64,000 nucleotides of DNA, taken from Alphaproteobacteria bacterium (GTDB lineage Bacteria; Pseudomonadota; Alphaproteobacteria; Rhodobacterales; Rhodobacteraceae). Made by a program: the position numbers and the translations under genes. Below are positions 17,481 through 26,203 of this stretch, piece by piece (the stretch's first letter is position 1; each line of letters begins with the position of its first letter). The notes under the pieces are model-generated. The model did not search any database. It was given only the letters and a program-made list of their open reading frames with translations, and was not told the DNA's origin. The DNA lies in the NCBI GenBank assembly GCA_003331935.1, contig QOQE01000002.1, positions 62,001-126,000 of the forward strand, read 5' to 3'.

Positions 17481-18254
17481 ATGAGAAATAATTTTGAACA
17501 ACTGGTATGGTTATACTCAATGGGAGTTGAGGATGTCGCAGCTCGTCAGTCAATAAATTACTTTGATGTTCAAATAAACAAGCAACTTAACGATTCGTCG
17601 ACCCAAGGTCTTCAAAAAGCACAGATGAACGAGGAAGTTATAGTGCCTGAAGATCGGAACTTATCATATGAGAACTTCAAAAAGGATATTAACGGAATCG
17701 ATAATTTAAGGGATTTAGAGGAATACTGGTCCGGCACCCTTATAAACAAATTCAATATCAAGAAATTTTGGAGGCTTAATGGCATAGATGGGTTAAAAAA
17801 AACCAACATCTTGATTGTTCATGAACCACCATCGATGAGTGACTTAAGTCGTTATTCTTTCCTAGACGGAAAAAAAAGAAATTTAATTGATAACATTGTA
17901 TTTGCAATTTTATCAGGTGAGAACGAAGCAGAAGTACAAAATATTCTCTCTCCGATATCACCAATTCCTTTAGATAACACGACCCAATTTAAGACTATCC
18001 AATCTTTTCATATAATGTTCCTATTAAGTTTAAAGCGTATAATGGAACCCTCACTAGTTCTTTTAGTTGGAGATAGAGCAAGGTCTCAAATATCGTTCAA
18101 ACTAGAAAACGATGATAAGGGAATTGAAAAAGAAAACCATTATTTTTCTATTCCTGAGCTGGAATATATTATGAGTGTGCCAGAGGTGAAAAAAACTGTT
18201 TGGGACGAATGGAAACAAAAAAGAAGGACAATAAAGAATGACCTCTTCTTATAA
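17481..18254 (+). CDS. Degenerate family-4 uracil-DNA glycosylase homologue (probably not a glycosylase)
   Basis: A 257-residue protein. Its position directly before moaB and the RND pump matches where Rhodobacterales carry a family-4 UDG gene, and the outline fits: an N-terminal stretch like LVWLYSMGVEDV, a strand-plus-loop NILIVHEPPS (110-118) where UDGs have GEAPG, and a SLVLLVGDRA strand (191-200) where UDGs have the ALGxxA segment. But there is not one cysteine, so the four ligands of the family-4 Fe-S cluster are missing, and the catalytic HPA-type motif is replaced by YFSIPEL (221-227). The reading frame is intact, so the gene appears maintained. Homology is inferred from context and layout, not a calculated alignment. 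It overlaps moaB by 17 bases. Confidence 0.6.
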   Translation: MRNNFEQLVWLYSMGVEDVAARQSINYFDVQINKQLNDSSTQGLQKAQMNEEVIVPEDRNLSYENFKKDINGIDNLRDLEEYWSGTLINKFNIKKFWRLNGIDGLKKTNILIVHEPPSMSDLSRYSFLDGKKRNLIDNIVFAILSGENEAEVQNILSPISPIPLDNTTQFKTIQSFHIMFLLSLKRIMEPSLVLLVGDRARSQISFKLENDDKGIEKENHYFSIPELEYIMSVPEVKKTVWDEWKQKRRTIKNDLFL

Positions 18255-18786
18255 TATGTCCCGAGACTTTAAGCCTGTAAATATAGCGATCTTAACCGTT
18301 TCCGACACAAGAACAAGCACAACAGACAAATCTGGTACATATTTATCCAGTGCCGTTGAAGATGCTGGCCATAATGTCATTGATAAACTCATTGTTAAAG
18401 ATGAAATAGATCCAATAAAAAATGTTTTAGTGTCATGGAGTATGGGCTCTGATATTGATGTTATTATCAGCACTGGAGGGACAGGGCTTACTAAAAGAGA
18501 TGTTTCCGTGGAGGCTCACTCTCAGGTCTATGAAAAAGAAATAACAGCGTTTTCATCAATGTTTGCTTCAATTTCGATGGGAAAAATTGGTACATCAGCA
18601 TTGCAAAGCCGAGCGTGCGCAGGAGTGAGAAATGGAACGTATTTATTTGCGCTACCAGGTTCCCCATCAGCTTGTAGAGATGCGTGGGAAAATTTGCTAA
18701 AACCGCAATTTGACTATAGACATGTACCTTGTAACTTTGTAGAGATAATGCCCCGATTGATAAAAGATACTAGTAAAAAACGTTAA
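18238..18786 (+). CDS. moaB: Molybdenum cofactor biosynthesis protein B
   Basis: A 182-residue MogA/MoaB-fold protein, associated with molybdopterin adenylylation. Motifs: NIAILTVSDTRT near the N-terminus, DVIISTGGTGLTKRDVSVEA, and the FALPGSPSACRDAWE segment. The ATG at 18238 is chosen because an AAGGA ribosome binding site lies about 9 bases before it; a second ATG at 18256, just after the upstream stop, is possible. It overlaps the UDG-like gene, so both are translated from one message. The RND adaptor gene follows after 106 bases. Confidence 0.94.
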   Translation: MTSSYNMSRDFKPVNIAILTVSDTRTSTTDKSGTYLSSAVEDAGHNVIDKLIVKDEIDPIKNVLVSWSMGSDIDVIISTGGTGLTKRDVSVEAHSQVYEKEITAFSSMFASISMGKIGTSALQSRACAGVRNGTYLFALPGSPSACRDAWENLLKPQFDYRHVPCNFVEIMPRLIKDTSKKR

Positions 18787-18892
18787 CTGCTAGATCAAAA
18801 ATCGTATAGTCTAACGTGAGACAGGCGGCATTTGTAGAATTAGATTAAAAGAAATATATCGTCCATATATTTCAGGAAAATCAGGAAGATAA

Positions 18893-20362
18893 ATGAACTT
18901 TTTTAAAAGAGCGTCGATATTTTTTGTATTATTCGGATTAATTCTAATCTTCATTGGATACACGGTCACGTCATTCATATCTTCCTCATCTGAAAAAGAT
19001 CGTAGGTATTCTAAAAATAGGAAAGGTGCTGAGAGAGAATATACAGTATTCACTGATAAAATTACGAGAACCGAAGAAGTTCCCGTAATTTATTCCTATG
19101 GAGAGGTAAAGAGTTGGCGCACTTTAGAGATAAGGGCGCCAGTCGTTGGGGAAATATCTGAAGTGGCAAAGCTCTTTAGAGATGGGTCAACGGTGGTTAA
19201 AGGGGATTTTTTATTTTCTATTGAAGACACTGAATACAGAGATAACCTTTCAATAGCTGAGACCGATGTGAAAGATGCTGAAAGCGACCTTGCAAATGCT
19301 AAAACACTTTTTGAACTATCAAAATTGGATCTTAAGGCAGCTGAAAAAGAAAAAGAGATTCGGTTAGCTTCATTTAAGAGACAAGAGAAACTGAAATCCA
19401 ACGGAGTTATTTCTGAAACTATTTTTGAACAGTCGTCTTTATCTCTCACCAACGCAGAAAAATCGCTAATCACAAAAAAGAATTCTTTTGTTCAAGCAGA
19501 AAATAAAATTTTTAAGGCTCAAGTACACTTAGAAAGGAAAAAGGTTGCGTACGATTTGGCAAGAAGGCAGCTTGCAGATACAAAATTTTTTGCACCTTTT
19601 ACTGGAGTATTAGATCAAGTCAGCGCAGTTAGAGGACGCCAGATTTCATCCAATGAGCGATTGGGTACCATACTTGACCCAAAAGCTCTAGAAGTTGTAT
19701 TTCCACTATCTGACATTCAATATACTAGAATTACTAATAACAGGGGAAACTTCATCAAACTTAAGGTCGAGTATTCCACAGGAAGATTCGAAAAAAAGAG
19801 TGTGTATTCTGGCGCTATCGAAAGAGTTGGTGGTCGTGTAAATACGGGTAATACTGGAAGGGAAGTATTCGGAAGTATTTCTGAGCCTAAGCGATCATTT
19901 TTAAAGCCTGGTGATTTTGTAAATGTGAAAGTTTTTGAGCCAAAGTTAAAGGGTATATCCAAACTTCCACTTGGTTCTTTGGGATCAAATAACACAATAC
20001 TGTTGGTTAACGATGATCTTAGACTTGAAAAAATAAAGGTTAATGTAGTTAGATTTCAAGAGAACCATATTTTAGTCAGAAATGCTCCAATTGATAGAAA
20101 GTTTGTAACAAAATGGTCTCCACAATTAGACACTGGAGTAAAAGTAAAAGTGATTGAAAGTTCTAATGGCGTGGAAGGGGTAAAGCCTGCAGAAAATGAA
20201 AGCATAAAACTGACAGAGGAAGAAAGAAACAAGTTAATAAATGCCATCGAAAGCAATAAATGGATCCCAAAAGATGTTAAGAAAAGACTTGTAAAACAGC
20301 TCAATCAAGAGCTTGTGCCCAAAAAGGTTGTAGATAGGCTGAGAAAGCGGATGGGCGGTTAG
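18893..20362 (+). CDS. RND efflux periplasmic adaptor (HlyD/AcrA family)
   Basis: A 489-residue membrane fusion protein. One N-terminal membrane anchor (about residues 8-30) is followed by a split lipoyl domain (SWRTLEIRAPVVGEI ... RQLADTKFFAPFTGVLDQV), a long alpha-helical hairpin rich in Glu/Lys/Ala (about 105-220), and a beta-barrel region. It bridges the inner-membrane pump to an outer-membrane channel, which is not encoded here. Beyond the usual barrel there is a charged helical tail of about 55 residues (435-489) ending KKVVDRLRKRMGG. AGGAAG lies just before the ATG. The pump gene begins 5 bases after the stop. Substrate unknown. Confidence 0.92.
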   Translation: MNFFKRASIFFVLFGLILIFIGYTVTSFISSSSEKDRRYSKNRKGAEREYTVFTDKITRTEEVPVIYSYGEVKSWRTLEIRAPVVGEISEVAKLFRDGSTVVKGDFLFSIEDTEYRDNLSIAETDVKDAESDLANAKTLFELSKLDLKAAEKEKEIRLASFKRQEKLKSNGVISETIFEQSSLSLTNAEKSLITKKNSFVQAENKIFKAQVHLERKKVAYDLARRQLADTKFFAPFTGVLDQVSAVRGRQISSNERLGTILDPKALEVVFPLSDIQYTRITNNRGNFIKLKVEYSTGRFEKKSVYSGAIERVGGRVNTGNTGREVFGSISEPKRSFLKPGDFVNVKVFEPKLKGISKLPLGSLGSNNTILLVNDDLRLEKIKVNVVRFQENHILVRNAPIDRKFVTKWSPQLDTGVKVKVIESSNGVEGVKPAENESIKLTEEERNKLINAIESNKWIPKDVKKRLVKQLNQELVPKKVVDRLRKRMGG

Positions 20363-20367
20363 ACTAG

Positions 20368-23300
20368 ATGGAACAAGATACACGTTCATCATTATTTGGA
20401 TCCTTTTTTGGTTACTTTATAGCGCATAGCACTATAGCCAATCTTGTTTTGGTTTTAGTTATTGTTTTAGGTGTTTTTTCGATAAGTAAATTGAGATCCC
20501 AATTTTTCCCTGACGTTGTTATAGAAACAATCAGCGTAAGTGTAAATTGGTCAGGTGCAGGTGCAGAGGACTTAGACTCTGGGGTGGTAGGCTATCTTGA
20601 GCCTAGTTTGTTAGAATTAGAAGGCATAGAGAAAATAGTATCACGCTCCTATGAAGGGCTATCGAGTATAACCATTGATTTTTTACCCAACTGGGATATG
20701 AACAAGGCCTTAGATGACGTAAAGATTGCTGTAGAAGAAGCTCAAAATTTACCTGACGATATAGACGAGATAGACGTGAAGAGGAGGGTCTGGAGAGATC
20801 GAGTGACGAATATCGTTTTTTCTGGTCCCTTTACCGTTGAACAGTTAGAAAAATATTCAGACGAATTCTTGCAACTTCTCTATAAAGAAGGAATTACCAA
20901 AACCACATCTCGTGGCGGAATGGAGCCAATTGTTAGGGTTGTGGTACCAGAAATTAGTCTTCTAAAAAACAACTTAACCCTTCGTGAATTATCAAATGCG
21001 GTCAGTGTGGGGGCTTCTAGTAGACCAGCTGGTGAAACAAAAGATGGGCTGGCTAGATTAAAAGCTGGATCGGAAAAAACACGACAATTCGATTTGGCAG
21101 AAATTACTGCAAGAACTTCATCAAGTGGTGAAAGTATAAAACTTGGGGATATTAGCGTGATCAGCATCGATGAATCCCCAACAGTAGAGTTCTTTAAAGG
21201 CGATAACCCCGCAATAATTACGAGAGTAGATCGAGGTCCCGAGGGCGATGCTATTAAAATTCAAGAAAAGGTAGAAGCTTTAATAGATGAGTTTCAGTTG
21301 AACATGCCGGAGACCCTTACCATTGAGTTATCCGGGACCCGAACAGAGGCAATAAAAAACAGGCTCAACATATTAATTTCTAATGGAGTTGTTGGGTTAA
21401 TACTAGTGTTGTTTTTTCTCTTTCTGTTTCTAAATGCAGAAACGGCGCTCTGGGTTGCCGTAGGAATTCCCGCCGCACTTTTTGCTTCGTTTAGCTTAAT
21501 GTACTTTATCGGTATTTCTATCAACATGATTTCACTTTTTGCATTGATAATCTGCCTCGGAATTGTGGTTGACGATGCAATTGTCGTAGCGGAACACGCA
21601 GATTACCGCGCTTCCTCACTTAAAGAAGACCCATATAATGCAGCAAAAAACGCTGCTACATTTATGGGGCTGCCAGTTTTTACAGCCACCATTACAACTA
21701 TTTTGGCCTTCAGTGGTTTAGTCCTTATAGGTGGTAGGTTTGGGTCATTGATTGCTGATATTCCATATACAGTTATATTGGTATTGCTTGCATCTCTATT
21801 AGAGTGTTTTATTATTCTCCCAAATCATATGTTTCATAGCCTCAAAAACAGTGCTAAGCGCGTTCGTTGGTATAATGCACCAAGCAGGAAATTTAATGAA
21901 AATTTTGAAGGTTTTAAAAACCGGTATTTTAGAAAGTTTATCAAACTAAACTTACAGTACCGATATCTTAGTTTGGTTTTTATGCTGTCCCTTCTCTTTT
22001 GCTCTATAAGTTTATTAGTCTCAGGTGATGTTAAGTGGAGATTTTGGAATCCCCCAGAGATCGGGCGCTTAACAGCTAATATTGCGATGGTTTCGGGTGC
22101 TGAACGGCAGGATACTTTGGTTATGCTTCGTGAGTTGGAAAGAGCAAATAAAAAAGTATCTGAGGAATTTGAAAAAGAAAATGGTAGAAATCCAATTACT
22201 TTTCAAATTAGCCAAGTTGGAGGAAACGAAGGTCGTGGTATTGCGGGGGTTGAGAATAAGGATAAAGACTTACTAGGATCATTTACCATAGAGTTAATTG
22301 ACGCTGATTTAAGACCGTATTCATCATTTACATATCTCGCGGCTCTTCAGGATGAAGTGAATAAAAGTCCTCTTCTAGAAACTATTAGCTTTCGAAGGTG
22401 GGGGTCTGGTCCTGGAGGAGACGGCATTTCTATAAATTTGGCTGCGTCAGATACAAAAAATTTAAAAGAAGCAGCGGAACAGCTGAAAGCGTCTCTTGCA
22501 CCCTATGAGGAAATTTCTGCTTTGGAGGATACCCAAGGATATGACAAAACGGAGTATATTATTACACTAACGGATAGAGGTAAGAAACTAGGTTACACAA
22601 TCGATAATATTGGCAGGCAGCTATCAGATAGATTGAATGGTATTGAGGCAGTGACTTTTTTGAAAGGTAATAAAACTGGAAAAATAATACTTGAGTTAGA
22701 TAAAGAAGATTTAAAGGGTGATTTCATTTACAACGCAAAGGTAAGGAGTGCTAAGGGGCATTATGGAAGTCTATCTGATATAGTAGAGATCAAGGCTCAG
22801 TACGGATTTTCATCAGTAACTAGGGAAGATGGGCAAAAGATTATAACGGTCACAGGACAACTCTCGGAAGAAGATGCAGAGCAAGCAGAACTGGTAAAAG
22901 ATAGGATCACGAATGAAATTTTGCCGGCGATAGAAGATGATTTTGGCGTAGTCAGTAGTGTTACCGGTTTAGCGGAACAGGAACGCAGGTTTTTAAATGA
23001 AGCACTGATTGCTTTTCTTTTATGCGTTTTGGGAATTTATTTAACTTTAGCATGGGTCTTCGCGAGCTGGTCTAGACCAATGGTTATTATGCTAATTATT
23101 CCTTTTGGGTTAATTGGAGCACTCTGGGGGCACTATGTTTATGGTATAGCTTTATCGATGTTTAGTATTATTGGGCTAATTGGAATGACAGGAATTATTA
23201 TAAATGACTCAATTGTACTGATCTCTACTTTTAATGAATACAAGAAAAAAATGGACAGTATTGCGGCAATTATAAACGCTACATGCGATAGATTAAGGCC

Positions 23301-23733
23301 AATACTGTTGACAACACTTACAACAGTTTTCGGATTAGCGCCATTACTATTCGAACAATCAAGAGACGCTCAATTTTTAAAGCCAACTGTAATCACTTTA
23401 GTTTTTGGTTTGGGTTTTGGAATGTTGATTTTGTTAATAATAGTGCCAGTTTTTATTGCAGTACAAAATGATCTTTACAGGTACTACAAGTCTTTTACAA
23501 GATTTGTCGTCTCGGCTCGACTCAATAGAAAGAATGGATGGAAAAACTTAATTTATTTTTCAATCTTTCTTTTAGGGGTGGTGGCTATTATTTTAACTCA
23601 GGTAATATTTTCCTTTGAATACTTCTTTATTCCTTTTACTGCTTTCGTATGCTTGGGATTATTCTACATTTGGTACGTGTATATAAAACAACTTCAAGAC
23701 AGAGTTTTTTCATTTCGAAAGCCAACATTATGA
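20368..23733 (+). CDS. RND efflux transporter permease (AcrB family) with C-terminal extension
   Basis: A 1121-residue proton-driven efflux pump. It has the duplicated RND plan: a first transmembrane helix near 30-45, a large periplasmic loop, helices 2-6 with the proton-relay pair Asp-Asp in LGIVVDDAIVVAEHADY, a second loop, then helices 8-12 with GLIGMTGIIINDSIVLI. After helix 12 (PVFIAVQNDL) the protein continues about 90 residues with two further hydrophobic helices (IYFSIFLLGVVAIILTQVIF and FFIPFTAFVCLGLFYIWYVY), giving a probable 14 membrane spans. The substrate is not predictable. Its stop is 7 bases from the convergent DsbD-domain gene. Confidence 0.95.
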   Translation: MEQDTRSSLFGSFFGYFIAHSTIANLVLVLVIVLGVFSISKLRSQFFPDVVIETISVSVNWSGAGAEDLDSGVVGYLEPSLLELEGIEKIVSRSYEGLSSITIDFLPNWDMNKALDDVKIAVEEAQNLPDDIDEIDVKRRVWRDRVTNIVFSGPFTVEQLEKYSDEFLQLLYKEGITKTTSRGGMEPIVRVVVPEISLLKNNLTLRELSNAVSVGASSRPAGETKDGLARLKAGSEKTRQFDLAEITARTSSSGESIKLGDISVISIDESPTVEFFKGDNPAIITRVDRGPEGDAIKIQEKVEALIDEFQLNMPETLTIELSGTRTEAIKNRLNILISNGVVGLILVLFFLFLFLNAETALWVAVGIPAALFASFSLMYFIGISINMISLFALIICLGIVVDDAIVVAEHADYRASSLKEDPYNAAKNAATFMGLPVFTATITTILAFSGLVLIGGRFGSLIADIPYTVILVLLASLLECFIILPNHMFHSLKNSAKRVRWYNAPSRKFNENFEGFKNRYFRKFIKLNLQYRYLSLVFMLSLLFCSISLLVSGDVKWRFWNPPEIGRLTANIAMVSGAERQDTLVMLRELERANKKVSEEFEKENGRNPITFQISQVGGNEGRGIAGVENKDKDLLGSFTIELIDADLRPYSSFTYLAALQDEVNKSPLLETISFRRWGSGPGGDGISINLAASDTKNLKEAAEQLKASLAPYEEISALEDTQGYDKTEYIITLTDRGKKLGYTIDNIGRQLSDRLNGIEAVTFLKGNKTGKIILELDKEDLKGDFIYNAKVRSAKGHYGSLSDIVEIKAQYGFSSVTREDGQKIITVTGQLSEEDAEQAELVKDRITNEILPAIEDDFGVVSSVTGLAEQERRFLNEALIAFLLCVLGIYLTLAWVFASWSRPMVIMLIIPFGLIGALWGHYVYGIALSMFSIIGLIGMTGIIINDSIVLISTFNEYKKKMDSIAAIINATCDRLRPILLTTLTTVFGLAPLLFEQSRDAQFLKPTVITLVFGLGFGMLILLIIVPVFIAVQNDLYRYYKSFTRFVVSARLNRKNGWKNLIYFSIFLLGVVAIILTQVIFSFEYFFIPFTAFVCLGLFYIWYVYIKQLQDRVFSFRKPTL

Positions 23734-23740
23734 AAACGCA

Positions 23741-24541
23741 TTAAGACACACATGCAACAGTTTTTTTAGCAGTACGATTATCTAAATATATAAGAGAAAC
23801 ATTTTCTAAATCCAGCTTGCTTTTTTTGGCTTCTTTGAGTTTAAGCAAGGCCTCCACTCTACCATATTTAGGGTAAAATGACTGAGCATCTATGGTCCAG
23901 GAATTGCCCTCATAATCAAACAATACGCTAATTATGGAGCTACTATTTTTCATTAGAAGATTTTCGACAACGATTTTATATTGAGAATCCGTCAATTTCT
24001 TTAGTCTGCATTTATTGGAACTACCAAGCCCCGTTGTCATCATAACTCTATTATTCGATTTAAGTAGCCTGTCGAGAACCAAATAATCGATATCATCTGT
24101 GTCACTTATTGTTAGAGTTTTACTTAAGACAACACAGACGCTCTTGCAAATGCCATAAGAAATATCCAAAAGTAAAATTATGTTCTTATTCTCATCCAAT
24201 CTTTTTAATTCAACTGGTAATAAAAGGTCATTATCATATCCCAGATAAGTAAAATTTTCGGGCCCTAATTTTTTAGGATACGGCCAAGAAATATTAAATG
24301 ATTTTAAATTTTCTTTGTGTAACACTTTTATATTTGGAGTGAAACCATTTGGACCCGGAAACTTCCAGTAAGTACTCCAACCATCAGGTAACGTTATGCT
24401 AATAGCACCATTTATTGGGTTATCTTTGGAAAAAATATGGGATTCTATCTTAGCCTGAGAAAAAGTTGGTTTGGTAAACGTCAAGTTAATGCAAGCAAGA
24501 GTTAACATTAAGGTTAATTTAAACAAAGTCTTTTGCTCCAA
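23741..24541 (-). CDS. Exported DsbD N-terminal-domain protein
   Basis: A protein of up to 266 residues with an N-terminal signal peptide (hydrophobic LTLMLTLACINLTF, probable cleavage after FSQA) and one domain resembling the periplasmic N-terminal domain of thiol:disulfide interchange protein DsbD. The redox-type cysteines are in YGICKSVCVV, a C-x3-C pair as in DsbD-alpha. DsbD-alpha relays electrons to periplasmic partners; here the transmembrane and thioredoxin domains are absent, so partner and direction of electron flow are unknown. The frame begins at a TTG (24541); an ATG at 24508 would still leave a signal peptide. It is divergent from yqgE by 53 bases. Confidence 0.82.
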   Translation of the reverse strand: MEQKTLFKLTLMLTLACINLTFTKPTFSQAKIESHIFSKDNPINGAISITLPDGWSTYWKFPGPNGFTPNIKVLHKENLKSFNISWPYPKKLGPENFTYLGYDNDLLLPVELKRLDENKNIILLLDISYGICKSVCVVLSKTLTISDTDDIDYLVLDRLLKSNNRVMMTTGLGSSNKCRLKKLTDSQYKIVVENLLMKNSSSIISVLFDYEGNSWTIDAQSFYPKYGRVEALLKLKEAKKSKLDLENVSLIYLDNRTAKKTVACVS

Positions 24542-24583
24542 ATTGAAAACTCATTTAGTTTATGCATAATTTTTTTTTCACTC

Positions 24584-24589
24584 TATAAT
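24584..24589 (+). promoter_or_regulatory. Candidate -10 box giving a leaderless yqgE message
   Basis: A perfect TATAAT ends 5 bases before the yqgE ATG (24595). With the normal 6-7 base distance from -10 to start site, transcription would begin at the A of the ATG. No Shine-Dalgarno sequence is present. No strong -35 is seen. Confidence 0.45.
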
Positions 24590-24594
24590 TAAGT

Positions 24595-25161
24595 ATGCTC
24601 AACGAAAACTATAAAGGTAAGTTGTTGATTTCTTCTCCAGAAATTGTTGGCGACCTTTTCGATAAAAGTATAATACTCATTTGTGAACATGACGCAAATG
24701 GTACAATGGGATTTATTGTAAATAAGCCTCTTACAGATGTAAGCTTGGGAACTATTTGGGCCAATTTAGGTTATGGTCAAAAAACTCTACATCTGGCCAA
24801 CGAAGATGTATTCATAGGAGGACCACTTGCGTCGAATGCAATGTTTGTGATCCATTCCTCAGAGTACTTTATAGATAAAAAGACTATTAAGGTTTGTGAA
24901 GAAATCTCTGTTACAGGTAGTAAAGAAATCACTGATGATATCCAGAAAGGAGAGGGGCCCAAAAAAGTACTTTTTTTACTTGGTTATTCTGGCTGGGCGC
25001 CAGGACAATTGGAGGATGAAATTATGAGAGATAGTTGGTTTGTATCTGAGAAAATTGAAAATCTTGTTTTCGGTGTCGATTATCAATCAAAGTGGAGTGA
25101 TGCCCTCTTTATGATAGGAATTGATCCTGCTAAATTGTCCTCATACGCTGGATCCTCCTGA
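24595..25161 (+). CDS. YqgE/AlgH family protein (UPF0301)
   Basis: A 188-residue cytosolic protein of the YqgE/AlgH family. The family blocks are GKLLISSPEIVGDLFDKSII near the N-terminus, NGTMGFIVNKPL, VFIGGPL, and FLLGYSGWAPGQLEDEI around residues 125-142. Biochemical function is not established; in some proteobacteria AlgH influences transcription of alginate and virulence genes. The message is predicted to be leaderless. The gene's stop is 6 bases from the convergent Sua5-type gene. Confidence 0.93.
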   Translation: MLNENYKGKLLISSPEIVGDLFDKSIILICEHDANGTMGFIVNKPLTDVSLGTIWANLGYGQKTLHLANEDVFIGGPLASNAMFVIHSSEYFIDKKTIKVCEEISVTGSKEITDDIQKGEGPKKVLFLLGYSGWAPGQLEDEIMRDSWFVSEKIENLVFGVDYQSKWSDALFMIGIDPAKLSSYAGSS

Positions 25162-25167
25162 GGCACG

Positions 25168-26121
25168 CTATTTCTCTGCAGCTCGCTGCAACCTATCATT
25201 TATCGCCGCTCCAACTCCATTAGATGGTATTGAAGCTACCTTTATTGGAACTCCACCGCGAGCTTTACTCAAACGATCTAAAGTATGAAGAAAAGTGAAG
25301 AGGTTTTTTGCTGCTTCTTCCAGGTTTCTTGACTCACTTAACGTTAATCCATCAATTGCTTTTGGATGAGGGCCAAAACTCAAAAAAATATCTCCTGCGC
25401 TAGGTTGATTTTGGTTTAAATACAACTCAGCATCAGGAGAGTAGTGTTTTAATAATTGTCCCGGACTTTTTACTCGCGACTCTGTTTGAAAATTAGGCAC
25501 TATTTTATAGCCTAAGGAACTATTTATTTCTTCAACTGTAATATTGCCAAGCCTAAGAATGCAAGGTGTTTCTACCGAACAATCGACTACTGTGCTTTCA
25601 AGCCCTAGCTCAGATTTACCACCATCGACAAGAGCATCAATTCGACTTTTTAATTTGCCAGATACATCTTCAGGATTTGTACAGGTAAGCCTCCCAGATA
25701 TATTTGCCGAAGGCGCAGCGATAGGCTTGTTTAACTCTCTTATCAAGTCTAGAGCAATAATGTTACTTGGACATCTTAAAGCGATGGTTTCAAGACTTGC
25801 AGTAGCTGCTTCTACAATATCCGATTTTTTTTTTTCTACTACTATGGTTAAAGGTCCCGGCCAATACTTTTGTGTTAGTTTTTTAGCCAAGTCGTTAAAA
25901 ACTCCGTATTCCTTTGCCATTTCATAGCTGGATACATGAATAATCAGTGGGTTAAAACTCGGACGTTTTTTAATTGTGTATACTTTCGTAACAGCTTCTT
26001 TTGAACAAGCGTTTGCACCAAGCCCATAAACAGTCTCCGTTGGAAAAGCAACTACACCATTATCTTTTAAAATTTCAGCGGCTACTTTGATACCTTCCAA
26101 GCTATTTTTAATTATCTTCAT
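25168..26121 (-). CDS. L-threonylcarbamoyladenylate synthase (Sua5 type)
   Basis: A 317-residue enzyme that makes threonylcarbamoyl-AMP from threonine, bicarbonate and ATP for the t6A37 modification of ANN-decoding tRNAs. The YrdC domain (about 1-200) has VAFPTETVYGLGANA, KKRPSFNPLIIHV, and IAAPSANISGRLTCT. A C-terminal Sua5 domain follows with the linker SPGQLLKHYSPDAEL and ends NDRLQRAAEK. The two-domain length fits Sua5/TsaC2 rather than short TsaC. It is divergent from the acyl-CoA dehydrogenase gene by 82 bases. Confidence 0.94.
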   Translation of the reverse strand: MKIIKNSLEGIKVAAEILKDNGVVAFPTETVYGLGANACSKEAVTKVYTIKKRPSFNPLIIHVSSYEMAKEYGVFNDLAKKLTQKYWPGPLTIVVEKKKSDIVEAATASLETIALRCPSNIIALDLIRELNKPIAAPSANISGRLTCTNPEDVSGKLKSRIDALVDGGKSELGLESTVVDCSVETPCILRLGNITVEEINSSLGYKIVPNFQTESRVKSPGQLLKHYSPDAELYLNQNQPSAGDIFLSFGPHPKAIDGLTLSESRNLEEAAKNLFTFLHTLDRLSKARGGVPIKVASIPSNGVGAAINDRLQRAAEK

Positions 26122-26203
26122 ATGGGCAATATGACTTATTGATTTATAGATGTTTAAATACTAGAGTTCCTTCATTAAATCAATTCATTAAGAGCGGGAA
26201 AGA

